DNA from: WLMZ01 sp963732585
GTDB taxonomy: Bacteria; Actinomycetota; Acidimicrobiia; Acidimicrobiales; Ilumatobacteraceae
Reading direction: 5' to 3'
Assembly (NCBI GenBank): GCA_963732585.1
Contig: CAVSZY010000003.1
Coordinates: 1,426,001-1,490,000 of the forward strand
Length of the DNA stretch: 64,000 bases
Shown: piece after piece, positions 45,738 to 55,630 of the stretch
Layout of the letters: the number at the start of each line of letters is the position of its first letter
Numbering within the stretch: position 1 is the first letter of the stretch
Made by a program: the position numbers and the translations under genes
The notes under the pieces: generated by a model
What the model saw: only the letters and a program-made list of their open reading frames with translations
Told to the model about the DNA's origin: nothing
Database searches by the model: none

Positions 45738-46842
45738 TCAGGCGTTGGGTGCAGCACGCAATGCCGCCAGACCGGGCAGGTCGCCAAGCTCGAGCAACTC
45801 GAGCGAGGCCCCGCCGCCGGTAGAGACATGGTCGACGTCGTCGTCGAGGCCAAACTGGGCCAGCGCTGCTGCTGAATCGCCGCCCCCGACGACGGTAAAC
45901 GCCTTGGTGTCGGCCATCGCCTGGGCGACGGTGCGCGTGCCGTTGGCGAAACGTTCGTCCTCGAACATGCCCATCGGTCCGTTCCAAAACACCAGTCGAG
46001 CGTCCATGATCACGTCGCTGAACGCCGCAGCAGAGCCAGGCCCGATGTCGAAACCCTTGCCGCCAGCGGGAACGTTGGTGCCCCACGTCGAATAGGTGCC
46101 GTTGGCATCGAGGCCGACGAGGTCTTCCGGGAGGTGAATCGTCTTGCCGCTGGCCAGCAGCCGGGCGCAGGTCTCGACTTGGTCGGGCTCGAACAACGAG
46201 TCGCCAATCGAACGCCCTTGGGCGGCGAAGAAGGTGAAACACATCGCGCCACCGATGATCAAGGAATCGACGGTGTTGAGCAGCGCCTCGACGACGCCGA
46301 GCTTGTCGGAGATCTTGGCCCCGCCGAGCACGGCGACGAACGGTCGCTTGGGATTGTTGCGCAGGCCGAGCAGGATGTCGACCTCTTTGGCCAACAGCAA
46401 GCCCATCGCTGATGGCAATGTCGCCGGCGGTCCGACAATCGAGGCGTGGGCACGGTGGGCGGCACCGAAGGCATCGTTGACATAGGCATCGATGCCGTCG
46501 ATCAACGTGGCCACGAACGCCGGATCGTTGCGCTCCTCACCAGGATGAAAGCGCAGGTTCTCCATCAACTCGACGCCTGGCGCTAACTCGGCCAAGCGTT
46601 CGCGCACCGGAGCCATGCTGTATTTCGGTTCTGGAGCGCCCTTCGGACGACCGAGGTGGCTGGCGCACACGACATGCGCGCCACGCGCGGTCAACCACTG
46701 AATGGTCGCCGAGCGCGGCGCGGATACGGAAGTCGTCGGCGATCTCACCGTTCTCCATCGGAACGTTGAAATCGGTGCGGACGAGCACCCGCTTGCCGCG
46801 GACGTCACCCAAATCGTCGAGCTCCGGGATGTGGGTTGACAT
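45738..46842 (-). CDS. pgk: phosphoglycerate kinase, frameshifted in this sequence
   Basis: Reading starts at ATG 46842 (MSTHIPELDDLGDVRGK) through VRTDFNVPMENGEI and FRIRAAL. It must then shift one base near 46720 to continue ATIQWLTARGAHVVCASHLG and on to the nucleotide-binding VVGGGDSAAAL. Deleting one base in the CTCGG context restores about 367 residues. Substrate-binding arginines and the hinge region LGGAKISDKLG are present. The protein is about 25 residues shorter than usual because the stretch between PVRERLAELAPG and ELMENLRFHPGEE is compact. Being an essential glycolytic enzyme, it is probably intact in the organism and the break is an assembly error. Confidence 0.92.
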
Positions 46843-46853
46843 CGGCTGACCTG

Positions 46854-47883
46854 CTACTTCTTCTTGGCCTTCTTGGCGGCTACCTGGCCGGTGTACATGG
46901 CCAAGTCGACGAGGCGGTTGCTGTAACCCCACTCGTTGTCGTACCAGCCGAGCACCTTGACCATCTTGCCCATGCTCATCGTCAGGCCGGCATCGAAGAT
47001 GCAGCTGTGCGGGTCGCCGACGATGTCGCTGGAGACGAATGGCTCTTCTGCTGTAGCGCAGCACGCCCTTCAGCGCGCCCTTGGCGGCGGCGGCTTTGTA
47101 GGCCGCGTTGATCTGCTCGACCGTGGCAGCTTTGCGCAGATTGCCGGTGAAGTCGGTGATCGAACCCGTGGGGATCGGCACGCGCAGCGAGGTGCCGTCG
47201 AGCTTGCCTTTCATCGCTTCCAACACCAGGCTGGTCGCCCGGGCAGCGCCGGTGCTGGTCGGCACGATGTTGATCGCCGCGGCGCGGGCGCGGCGCAGGT
47301 CGCTGTGCGGTCCATCGACGATCACCTGGTCGCCGGTGTAGGCGTGGATCGTGGTCATCAAGCCCTGCTCGATGCCGAAGGCATCGTCGAGCACCTTGAT
47401 CATCGGCACGAAACAGTTGGTCGTGCAGCTGGCGTTGGAGAACACCTTGTGCTTGGCGGGATCGAAATCCTTGTGGTTGACGCCATAGACGAAGGTGGCG
47501 TCGGCGCCGCCACACGGCGCAGAGACGATAACCATTGGAGCGCCACCGTCCATGTGCATCGCCGCCTTGTCGCGTTCGGTGAAGATGCCGGTCGATTCGA
47601 TGACCAGATCGACGCCGAGGTCGCCCCAGGGCAACTCGGCCGGGTTGCGCATCTGCAACACCTTGAGGGTGTCGCCATCGACGCTGATGCCGTCCTTGGT
47701 GGCCTTGATCGTGTACGGCAGGGTGCCGCCGACGGAGTCGTACTTCAGCAGGTGCGCCATGGTGGTCAACGACCCCAAGTCGTTGACGGCGACAAAGTCG
47801 ATGTCGAGGCCGCGCGCCTTGGCTGCCCGGAAGAAATTGCGGCCGATACGACCGAAGCCATTGATGCCTACACGAACCGTCAT
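46854..47883 (-). CDS. gap: type I glyceraldehyde-3-phosphate dehydrogenase, frameshifted in this sequence
   Basis: It starts at ATG 47883 (MTVRVGINGFGRIGRNFF, NAD-binding). The catalytic Cys lies in SNASCTTNCFVP and the His in TTIHAYTGDQ. Reading in this frame loses homology after KGVLRYS. Removing one base near 47049 continues into EEPFVSSDIVGDPHSCIF. The last residues before the TAG at 46854 are VAAKKAKKK, and the corrected length is about 342 residues. It oxidises glyceraldehyde 3-phosphate with phosphate and NAD. An AAAGGAA site precedes the start. It is first in gap-pgk-tpiA and 11 bp from pgk. Confidence 0.94.
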
Positions 47884-47910
47884 GATGGACGTGTTCCTTT
47901 CATGGTTGGC

Positions 47911-47937
47911 CCGCCCCCCACTGAACGAGGAGGGCGG
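47911..47937 (-). other. GC-rich hairpin between rapZ and gap
   Basis: A 9-bp stem (one G-U pair) with a 9-base loop lies 28 bp upstream of the gap start and 25 bp past the rapZ stop. There is no T-tract after it on the minus strand, so a simple terminator is doubtful. It could be an mRNA-processing or stabilising hairpin that separates the regulatory gene from highly expressed glycolytic genes. Confidence 0.4.
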
Positions 47938-47961
47938 AAAGATCACGTGAGAGCCTAGTCG

Positions 47962-48816
47962 TTAACGGGCAATATCACGGTGGTTGACCCGCGGCCGATG
48001 CTCCTGCTTGCGCATCCACGCGGCAAGTTGCTCGGCGATCGCCACCGAGCGGTGCCGCCCGCCCGTGCAGCCGATGGCCACGGAGAGGTAGCTCTTGCCT
48101 TCGGCCGCGTAGGCCGGGATCAACAGCTCCAGCAGGTGCTCGAGGCGCGTCAGAAATTCCTCGGTCGTCGGCTGTTCGAGCACATAGTTGCGCACCGCTT
48201 CGTCGAGGCCGGTCAACGGACGCAACTCGTCGACCCAATGCGGGTTGGGCAGAAAGCGGACGTCGAAGACGAGATCGACGTCAAGCGGCGGCCCGTGCTT
48301 GAACCCGAAGCTGGTGACTGCGATCTGCATCGACGGAGCGCCGACATCGTCGCTGAACCACTCGCCGATGCGCGACTTCAGCTGATGAACGGTCATCGCC
48401 GTGGTGTCGATGATCAGATCGGATTCGGCTTTGACCGGTTCGAGGAGCGCTCGTTCTCGTTCGATCGCTTCGGTGATCCCGCTGTCGGCGATCTCTAGCG
48501 GGTGCTTGCGACGGGTGCTGCCATACCGCTTGACGAGTTCTGGTGTCGTCGCTTCGAGAAACAGCACGCGCACGGAATGGACACCGCTGCGCAGTTGGCG
48601 GAGTTCTCGCACAACCTCGGACTGATCGGCCGTTGGACCGACGACGAGCGCCAGTTTGTCGAAGTCCGAGCCAGCACCGCTGCCGAGTTCGACGACCTTC
48701 TCGATCAACGTCACTGGCAGGTTGTCGACGACGAACCAACCCAAATCCTCGAGATCATCGGCCGCGTGGGAGCGCCCCGCTCCCGACAATCCAGTGATCA
48801 CGAGGATGTCCGTCAT
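47962..48816 (-). CDS. rapZ: RNase adapter RapZ / YvcJ-type nucleotide-binding protein
   Basis: A 284-residue protein of the RapZ/YvcJ family. The P-loop is ITGLSGAGRSHAADDLEDLG (Arg in the place of the usual Lys, as is common in actinobacterial members). The middle has VLFLEATTPELVKRYGSTRR with KHPL, and the C-terminal domain has SFGFKHGPPLDVDLVFDVRF and AIGCTGGRHRSVAIAEQLA, the metabolite-binding CTGG-H-RS signature. E. coli RapZ senses glucosamine-6-phosphate; the role in actinobacteria is less clear. Its start overlaps the methyltransferase stop by 4 bp. It is not followed by yvcK or whiA as it usually is. Confidence 0.95.
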   Translation of the reverse strand: MTDILVITGLSGAGRSHAADDLEDLGWFVVDNLPVTLIEKVVELGSGAGSDFDKLALVVGPTADQSEVVRELRQLRSGVHSVRVLFLEATTPELVKRYGSTRRKHPLEIADSGITEAIERERALLEPVKAESDLIIDTTAMTVHQLKSRIGEWFSDDVGAPSMQIAVTSFGFKHGPPLDVDLVFDVRFLPNPHWVDELRPLTGLDEAVRNYVLEQPTTEEFLTRLEHLLELLIPAYAAEGKSYLSVAIGCTGGRHRSVAIAEQLAAWMRKQEHRPRVNHRDIAR

Positions 48817-49550
48817 CGCCGCACGGCAACCTTTCGAGTTCTGAGATACAACAGTCGTGGAATCGTCGACGCCGCTGCGTACTCCTCGGCCTTGGCCAAA
48901 AAACCGCTGGGTGGCGCCGGTTCTTCCATCCGTTCGAATTGCAGGCCGTTGTCGGCCAACGCATTGAGATATCGGCTCAACGGGCGGTGGATAAAGGGGA
49001 TGAAGACGTCCTTTTCCACCTCTTCGATGGTTTCGTCCTCAATCAGATAGGGCCCGATGCGCCAATACTGCTCTGGAGGATCGAGCACCTGATCATCGAT
49101 CCAGCCACTGTTCGGGGTTTGCAACAACGGGTGGTTGAGGAAGAAGCAAAAGCGACCACCATCGACGAGAACGCGGGACACCTCGGCGATCGCCGCGTCG
49201 ACTTCACGGATGTGTTCGAAGACCAGACAGGCGACCACCGCGTCGAAACTGGCGTCGGCAAACGGCAAAGCGCCAGCGCCGGCACGCGCATAGCGTGGCC
49301 CTCCGCCACGTTCGGCGGCGACGACGAGTTGGTTCCAGGTCGGGTCGATGCCGACGACCTCGTTGATGCCGAGTCCGATCGCCATTCTGCCGATCTGCCC
49401 GTCGCCGCAACCGATGTCCAACAACCGGGTGGCCCCCTCGAGTTCTCGGGCCGCCAGCGGAAGAATCTGTTCCTCGTATTCCGGATCGGCGCCATCGGTG
49501 AACCCTTCGATCCACCAGTCGGCATGGGTCTCCCATAGGTCGTCAGGCAT
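48813..49550 (-). CDS. class I SAM-dependent methyltransferase
   Basis: A 245-residue Rossmann-fold methyltransferase of the Methyltransf_11 type. Motif I is TRLLDIGCGDGQIGRMA, motif II GINEVVGIDPTW, the post-motif AGALPFADASFDAVVACLVF and motif III VLVDGGRFCFFLN. The substrate is unknown. Its stop overlaps rapZ by 4 bp, so both are translated together; this pairing takes the place where uvrC would directly precede rapZ in many actinobacteria. No transmembrane helix or signal peptide is seen. Confidence 0.9.
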   Translation of the reverse strand: MPDDLWETHADWWIEGFTDGADPEYEEQILPLAARELEGATRLLDIGCGDGQIGRMAIGLGINEVVGIDPTWNQLVVAAERGGGPRYARAGAGALPFADASFDAVVACLVFEHIREVDAAIAEVSRVLVDGGRFCFFLNHPLLQTPNSGWIDDQVLDPPEQYWRIGPYLIEDETIEEVEKDVFIPFIHRPLSRYLNALADNGLQFERMEEPAPPSGFLAKAEEYAAASTIPRLLYLRTRKVAVRR

Positions 49551-49612
49551 ATCCCCAAGCTAGTTGCCCGATTCCTTCGCTTCGGCACTCGCCTGGCGAC
49601 TAATGTCACCCT

Positions 49613-51617
49613 ATGCGGCGCGGGATAGTGGCTTTATTCGTAATTGCGGCGGCGTGCGTTTCGGTGTTCATCACCACCGCGCCACCCTCGGTAGTCGAGG
49701 CCGGGCAGGTCTCACCACCCTCTGTGTACACGGCGGTGCAGCCTTGTCGACTCGCCGACACGAGACGACCAGGCGTCCAGCGGGTCAGCGAGACGACAAT
49801 TCGCGTCCAGGTCAACGGGAACTGTGGCGTGCCAGCCAACGCCATCGCCGCGGCGATCACCGTCACCGTGACGAACACCGTTGGACTCGGCTTCGCCAGC
49901 GCCTACCCGGCTGGCATCGCTCGCCCAGAGATCTCGGTGCTCAACTATCTTGCGGCGCAAACGAGGGCCAATGGCACCATCGTGCAGCTGGCCAGCGGCG
50001 GAGCGATCGACGTCTTCACCAGCTCGGCGGCGGACGTCGTCATCGACGTGTCCGGGTACTTCACGCCATCGTCCGCGGCAACGGTCGGCCGTTTCGTGTC
50101 GTTCGGGCCGACCCGTGTACTCGACACCCGCGGCACCTCGGCCAATCTACGCTGCCGGTGAAACTCGCCTTATACCGTTGCCCCCGGGCATCCCCAGCGA
50201 CGCTGTTGCCCTGGCGGTGACGGTCACCGTGATCGACACGGTGGCGGCGGGTTGGTTGACCGCCTATTTGCCCGGCACGGCAATACCGGAAGCGTCGGTT
50301 CTCAACGTCGACGGGCCGTTCCAAACTCGCGCCGCCGGCTTTATTGCCTCGGTCACCCCTGCCGGATTTGCGTTGCACTCAACCCTGCGCGCTCACGTGT
50401 TTATCGACGTAGCCGGCTATTTCACCGGGCCGACTGCGGTCTTCGCCGCCGATGGGTTGTTCGTGCCCGTCACCCCCAACCGGGTGCTCGACACCCGCCA
50501 GGGCGCTGGACGGCGAGCGCCATTGTCGACGACGCTGATCAACGTCGGTAGCGGCGGGGCCGCAGGGTCAGTCGCCGCCAACTGGACCATCACCGAGACT
50601 GCGGGCATCGGTTTCGTCACCGCTCATGCCCCGGGAAGGGTTCGGCCGGAAACCTCGAATGTCAACAGCGACATGGGTGGGCAGACGATCGCCAACTTCG
50701 GCATCAGCCGTTCGCTCGCCGATCGGATGGCCGCATTTTCTAGCGGCGACACGCACCTGCTGGTCGATGTTTTCGGTTGGTTCACAGCGGCGCCGACCAA
50801 CGCTGTCATCGCCGCGGCCGGCAACCTCGGTTGCCCCGTCGGCTCGGAATGGGCGCCCCTTTTCTGCCACTATCCGCAGGTCTCCTCGCGGATCATGGCC
50901 GACAGCAGCGTCGGCACCTTCCTCGCCCTTGGCGATCAGGCATATCCCGGTGGATCCTTGGCCAGCTATCAAGCCGTGTATCACCCGACCTATGGCCAGA
51001 TGAAACACCGCACCCGTCCAGTTGCCGGCAATCAGGACTATGAGAGCCCCGGCGCTGCAGGATACTTCGCCTACTTCGGGAGCGCGGCGGGCGATCCGAC
51101 GAAGGGCTACTATTCCTTCGACATTGGTGAGAACTGGCATGTCGTCGTGCTCAACTCGAGCTGTCTCGACGTGTCGTGCAGCGCAGGTTCAGCGCAAGAG
51201 CGTTGGCTGCGCTCCGACCTCGCCGGTTCAACCCGGCCGTGCACACTGGCACTCTCGCACTTCGGACGCTTCAGCAGCGGATTCGAGAATGGTGGCAGCG
51301 ACAAGATGCGGGCGTTGTTCAGCGCCCTCGTCGACGATGGCACTGAGCTGTTGGTGAGTTCGCAACAGCACGACTACGAACGATTCGCTCCACGGCTCGA
51401 CAACGCAACGGTGGACCAGCGGGGTGTTCGCCAATTCAATGTCGGCACTGGCGGGCGCTCCGTCGGCGGCGCGACGGCGGCGACGACGGGAAGAGAGGTG
51501 CAGTTTGGCTCGACGTTTGGGTATCTTCGCCTTACGCTTGGCGAGAATGCCTATGCCTTCGAGTTCGTCGACGAATTTGGAGCTGTGCTCGACTCGGGAA
51601 CGACCGCTTGTCGCTGA
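49613..51617 (+). CDS. secreted repeat protein with degenerate metallophosphoesterase domain, frameshifted in this sequence
   Basis: It starts at ATG 49613 with a signal peptide (GIVALFVIAAACVSVF). Removal of one base near 50140 gives about 667 residues. Residues about 30-400 form three modules of about 120 residues marked by P-x-R-x-x-DTR and a late VIDVSGYFT. The C-terminal 260 residues are a calcineurin-like phosphoesterase fold. Its metal motifs are degraded against the tandem paralog: VGD to AGN, GNHEY to GNQDY, WHHP to SHFG and SGHEHD to SSQQHD; only LALGD is intact. It is therefore predicted to be catalytically inactive or altered. Location is extracellular. Confidence 0.82.
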
Positions 51618-51651
51618 TTGCTTCAAAGGCGCCCATCCCCCAGCGCGGCGA

Positions 51652-53647
51652 TTGATCGCTGTTCTGTTGGCGGGCTGCGCGCTCGCTAGCGCACTTGTCG
51701 CTGCGCCCTGGGGCGCCACGCCACCCGGGCACGCCGCGCCAGAGGCGACCAGCGGACCCTCGGCTTATGTGGCAGTGCAACCGTGCCGTCTCGCCGATAC
51801 TCGCAACCCGGGCGCCCAATGGGTCGCGCCGACCACCCTGCGGGTAACGGTGGCCGGTCAGTGTGGTGTTCCCGCGGGGGCCACGGCGGCGGCGATCACC
51901 GTCACCGTGACAGCACCGCCAACAGCGGGATTCGCCGCCGCCTACCCAACGGGGAGCGAACGGCCGGAGGTATCCGTCGTCAACTATGAAGTCGGGCAAA
52001 CCCGCGCCAACGGGGCAATCGTGGCGCTCTCGCCGCAAGGCACGATCGACGTCTTCGCCAGTTCCGCGGCGATTCTCATCGTCGATGTCTCCGGCGCCTT
52101 TTACCCGACCGGCGCGGCAGCGGCCGGTCGATTCGTCGGGGTTCGTCCGACTCGTGTGGTCGACACTCGCATCTCGCTCGATCCGTTGCGTATCGGGCAG
52201 ACCCGCACGATTCCGCTGCCGGCATTCGTGCCCCAGGACGCCACCGCGATCGCGGTCACCGTCACCATCGTCGGCACATCTGGTGCCGGGTGGGTCACCG
52301 CCTTCCGCCCAGGAACGGCGTTACCAAACGCATCGGTGGTCAACGCCGACCGGCCCGGCCAGATTCGTGCCGCAGGCTTTGTCGCCTCGGTGACAGCTGC
52401 CGGATTCAACCTCTATTCGACCGTGGCGGCGAACGTCATCGTCGATATCAGCGGCTACTTCACCGGGGCGACCGCACCGATTGAGTCGCAGGGACTCTTC
52501 GTGCCGGTCCGTCCAATCCGCGTGATCGATACGCGCCGCAGTTCGAAGCGCGCCAGCCTGTCGTCGACGACCGTCGACTTCGGCGTCAGCCAAGCCAGCG
52601 CGGTCGTCGCCAACTGGACTTTGACCCAGACCGTCGAGCCCGGCTTCGTCACCGCACACTCACCGGCCATCGACCGACCCGTGGCCTCGAATGTCAACAA
52701 CGACGGTCCAGCGCAGACCGTCGCCAACATGTCGTTGACCCAGACTGTCGCCGGTACCGCCGTCGCCTTCTCCAGCGGCACTACCCATCTTCTGGCTGAT
52801 CTCTTCGGCTGGTTCACCTCGTCGTCGGCCCCGGTAAACGTGGCGATCGTCGGCGACATGGTCTGCGCTCCAGGCTCGACGATTGGAACGAGGCGCTGCC
52901 ATCACCGTCAGGTCTCGGACACGATCTTCGCCGACAAAACGCTGTCCGCCCTGCTCGCCCTTGGCGACCTGCAATATGAGAATGGCGAACTCAGCGCGTT
53001 CAATTCTGAGTACGAGCCGACCTACGGACGGTTGAAATCGATCACCTGGCCAGTGCCCGGGAACCACGAATACAACATCCCAGGCGCTGCGGGCTACTAC
53101 AGCTATTTCGGTGCTCGTGCCGGTGATCCTGCCAAGGGGTATTACTCATTTGAACTTGGGAGCTGGCACATCGTCGCCCTGAACTCGAACTGCAGCGGCG
53201 GAATATGCTCTGTCGGCTCAGCCCAAGAACGATGGCTGCGTGCCGATCTCGCTGCGTCAACCAAGCCATGCACCTTGGCGATGTGGCATCACCCTCGGTT
53301 TAGTTCTGGCACGGTGCACGGTGACAATGCATCGCTGGTCGGCTTGTTCACTGCGCTCGCAGATTTCGATGTCGAGATGGTGATGAGCGGTCATGAACAC
53401 GACTACGAGCGCTTCGCGCTCGCGGGCCGCAGCGGGAGAGCTCGATGCCAACGGCGTGCGCCAGTTCGTGGTCGGAACCGGCGGACGAAACGTGGGCACC
53501 TTTGAGCGCACGAACCTCGGCGTCGAGCGCCAGATTGGCGACACCTTCGGTTACCTGCGAATGACCCTCAGCGAAGGCTCGTATAGCTACCAGTTCTTCG
53601 ACGAGTTCGGGGTTGTGCTCGACGGTGGCGAAAACGCCTGTCGCTAA
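51652..53647 (+). CDS. secreted repeat protein with intact metallophosphoesterase domain, frameshifted in this sequence
   Basis: A tandem paralog of the preceding gene, with three DTR modules (HVIVDISGYFTG-like ends) and a calcineurin-like phosphoesterase domain. The metal-binding motifs are complete: AIVGDMVC, LALGDLQYENG, VPGNHEYN, MWHHPRFS and SGHEHDYERF, in the order expected for purple-acid-phosphatase-like enzymes. A frame break near 53430 is repaired by deleting one base, giving about 664 residues ending in GENACR. I chose the TTG at 51652, just upstream of a hydrophobic signal (IAVLLAGCALASALVAAP) and 34 bp after the previous stop; no ATG fits without overlap. Substrate is unknown; phosphoesters outside the cell are likely. 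Confidence 0.83.
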
Positions 53648-53654
53648 TGGCGCG

Positions 53655-55529
53655 TCACGCCTCGATGGGATGGAATCGTTCATAGACGGCAACGGCCACC
53701 GCGTCGGGCATCCATGACAACGATTGCAGACTTTGCAACGACGCCTGTTTCACTGCGTTGACGCCACCAAGCTCTTTGACCAGACGGGTTTTGCGATTGT
53801 CACCGAGCCCGGCGATGCCGTCGAGCGAGCTGGCCTTCATCCGTTTGCCGCGCAATTCCCGGTGGAAGGTGTTGGCAAAGCGGTGTGCCTCATCGCGAAT
53901 TCTCTGCAACATGAAGAGCGCTTCGCTGCCCCTGCCGATGTTCACCGGTGCGACGCGTCCGGGAAGATAGACCTCTTCGAAGCGCTTGGCCAACGAGGCG
54001 ATCGGGATTTCATCTTCGAGCCCGAGCGCTTTGACCACCCGCTCGGCGACGGCGAGTTGGCCTTTGCCGCCGTCGACAAGCAGTAACTGCGGCGGGTAAG
54101 CGAACTTGCCGGGCCGGTCGCCGCGCTCGTTGACGGGTTGATCGCGCTGCTCCAGGTAGGCGGTCAGGCGACGCGTCAGCACCTCTTCCATCGCCGCATA
54201 GTCGTCATTGCCCTCGACCGTCTTCACTTTGAACCGGCGGTACTCGCGCTTGTTCGGGAGACCGTCTTCAAGCACCACCATCGAACCGACGTAGTCGGTG
54301 CCGTGGAGGTGGGCCATGTCGTAACACTCGATGCGCAACGGCGCTTCCGGCAGCGACAGCAAATCTTGCAGTTCGGTGAGAGCCCGGCTGCGGCTGTTGT
54401 GATCGGAGGCCCGACGCAGCCGATGACGCATGAACTCTTCTGAGGCGTTGCGGGTAACCGTGGCGTGCAGCTCTCGCTTGTCGCCACGTTGCGGCACGCG
54501 AATCTGCACGCGTGAACCGCGCAGATGCGAGAGCCACTCCTCATAGGTCGCCAAATCGTCGGCAACGGCCGGTACGAGCACCTGCTTGGGGATGCCGAGC
54601 GGCGGTTCGTCGCCATACATCTCTTCGAGAATGCGGTCGACGAGGCCGCCGGCGCTGAGATCTTCGACCTTGTCGACGATGAAGCCCTTGCGACCAACCA
54701 CTCGTCCGCGGCGAACAAAAAAGACCTGAACCGCTGCTTCCAACTCATCGTCGGCCAGACCGATGACGTCGATATCTTCGCTGCGTTCAGCGACCATCTG
54801 CTGCTTCTCGATCGCTTTGGAGACAGCAATCCAACGGTCACGAAGGCGCGCCGCGCGTTCAAACTCGAGTTCTTTGGCCGCGCCGCGCATATCGGCTTCG
54901 AGGCGTGAAACGATCTCGTCGGTGTCACCTTCCAGAAACTCGCACAGCTCGGCGACCTGCGTGGCGTATTCCTCGGCGCCGATGTTGGCGACGCACGGCC
55001 CGCTGCACTTCTCGATGTGGAACAGCAAGCACGGGCGACCGAGGCGATGATGTTCGTTGAATTTGCTGTTGCTGCAAGTGCGGATCGGGAAACTTCGCAG
55101 CAGGAGATCGAGCGTGTCGCGGATGGCGTAGGCGTGCGCATACGGCCCGAAGTAGCGCACCCCTTTGCGTTTGCGGCCGCGCATGACCAGCGCCCGCGGC
55201 CATTCCTCGTCGATGGTCACCGCCAAGAAGGGGTAGCTCTTGTCGTCTCGCAAGCGAATGTTGAATCGCGGCCGGTGCAGTTTGATCAGGCTGTACTCGA
55301 GCATCAACGCTTCGACCTCGTTGCGGACCTCGATCCATTCGACGGTTGCCGCGGTCGCCACCATCTGCGCGGTACGGGCATGGAGGTTGCGTGGGTCTTG
55401 GAAATAGTTGCTCAGCCGCTGTCGCAGGCTCGATGCCTTGCCGACGTAGATCACGCGGCCGTCGGCATCTTTGAATTGATAAGAGCCAGGAGCGTCGGGG
55501 ATGGTGCCCGCTGGCGGCCGTTGTACCAC
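53655..55529 (-). CDS. uvrC: excinuclease ABC subunit C
   Basis: About 624 residues. The N-terminal GIY-YIG nuclease domain begins PGSYQFKDADGRVIYVGKAS, the cysteine cluster (CLLFHIEKCSGPC) follows, the UVR UvrB-binding motif is ELEFERAARLRDRW, the RNase H-like domain holds ECYDMAHLHGTDYVGSMVV, and a helix-hairpin-helix region is at the end (GIAGLGDNRKTRLVKELGG). It makes both incisions in nucleotide excision repair. I chose the GTG at 55529, which lies close to the conserved start of the domain. A TTG at 55607 in frame would add 26 poorly conserved residues and leave only 23 bp to the divergent rhomboid-like gene. Confidence 0.94.
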   Translation of the reverse strand: MVQRPPAGTIPDAPGSYQFKDADGRVIYVGKASSLRQRLSNYFQDPRNLHARTAQMVATAATVEWIEVRNEVEALMLEYSLIKLHRPRFNIRLRDDKSYPFLAVTIDEEWPRALVMRGRKRKGVRYFGPYAHAYAIRDTLDLLLRSFPIRTCSNSKFNEHHRLGRPCLLFHIEKCSGPCVANIGAEEYATQVAELCEFLEGDTDEIVSRLEADMRGAAKELEFERAARLRDRWIAVSKAIEKQQMVAERSEDIDVIGLADDELEAAVQVFFVRRGRVVGRKGFIVDKVEDLSAGGLVDRILEEMYGDEPPLGIPKQVLVPAVADDLATYEEWLSHLRGSRVQIRVPQRGDKRELHATVTRNASEEFMRHRLRRASDHNSRSRALTELQDLLSLPEAPLRIECYDMAHLHGTDYVGSMVVLEDGLPNKREYRRFKVKTVEGNDDYAAMEEVLTRRLTAYLEQRDQPVNERGDRPGKFAYPPQLLLVDGGKGQLAVAERVVKALGLEDEIPIASLAKRFEEVYLPGRVAPVNIGRGSEALFMLQRIRDEAHRFANTFHRELRGKRMKASSLDGIAGLGDNRKTRLVKELGGVNAVKQASLQSLQSLSWMPDAVAVAVYERFHPIEA

Positions 55530-55630
55530 TCCGCCGATGATACGCGGTGCGGGTGGTACACCGGCTGAACCAGACGGTGGCACTGCACCCAACGACGAAA
55601 ATCGCAAGGCGCAGGCTAAGGTAACCAGCG

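Noticed and set aside
46854..47883. Programmed ribosomal frameshifting as the cause of the breaks in gap and the other six genes
   Set aside because: No shared slippery sequence or downstream structure is seen at the seven sites, and simple single-base insertion errors explain all of them.
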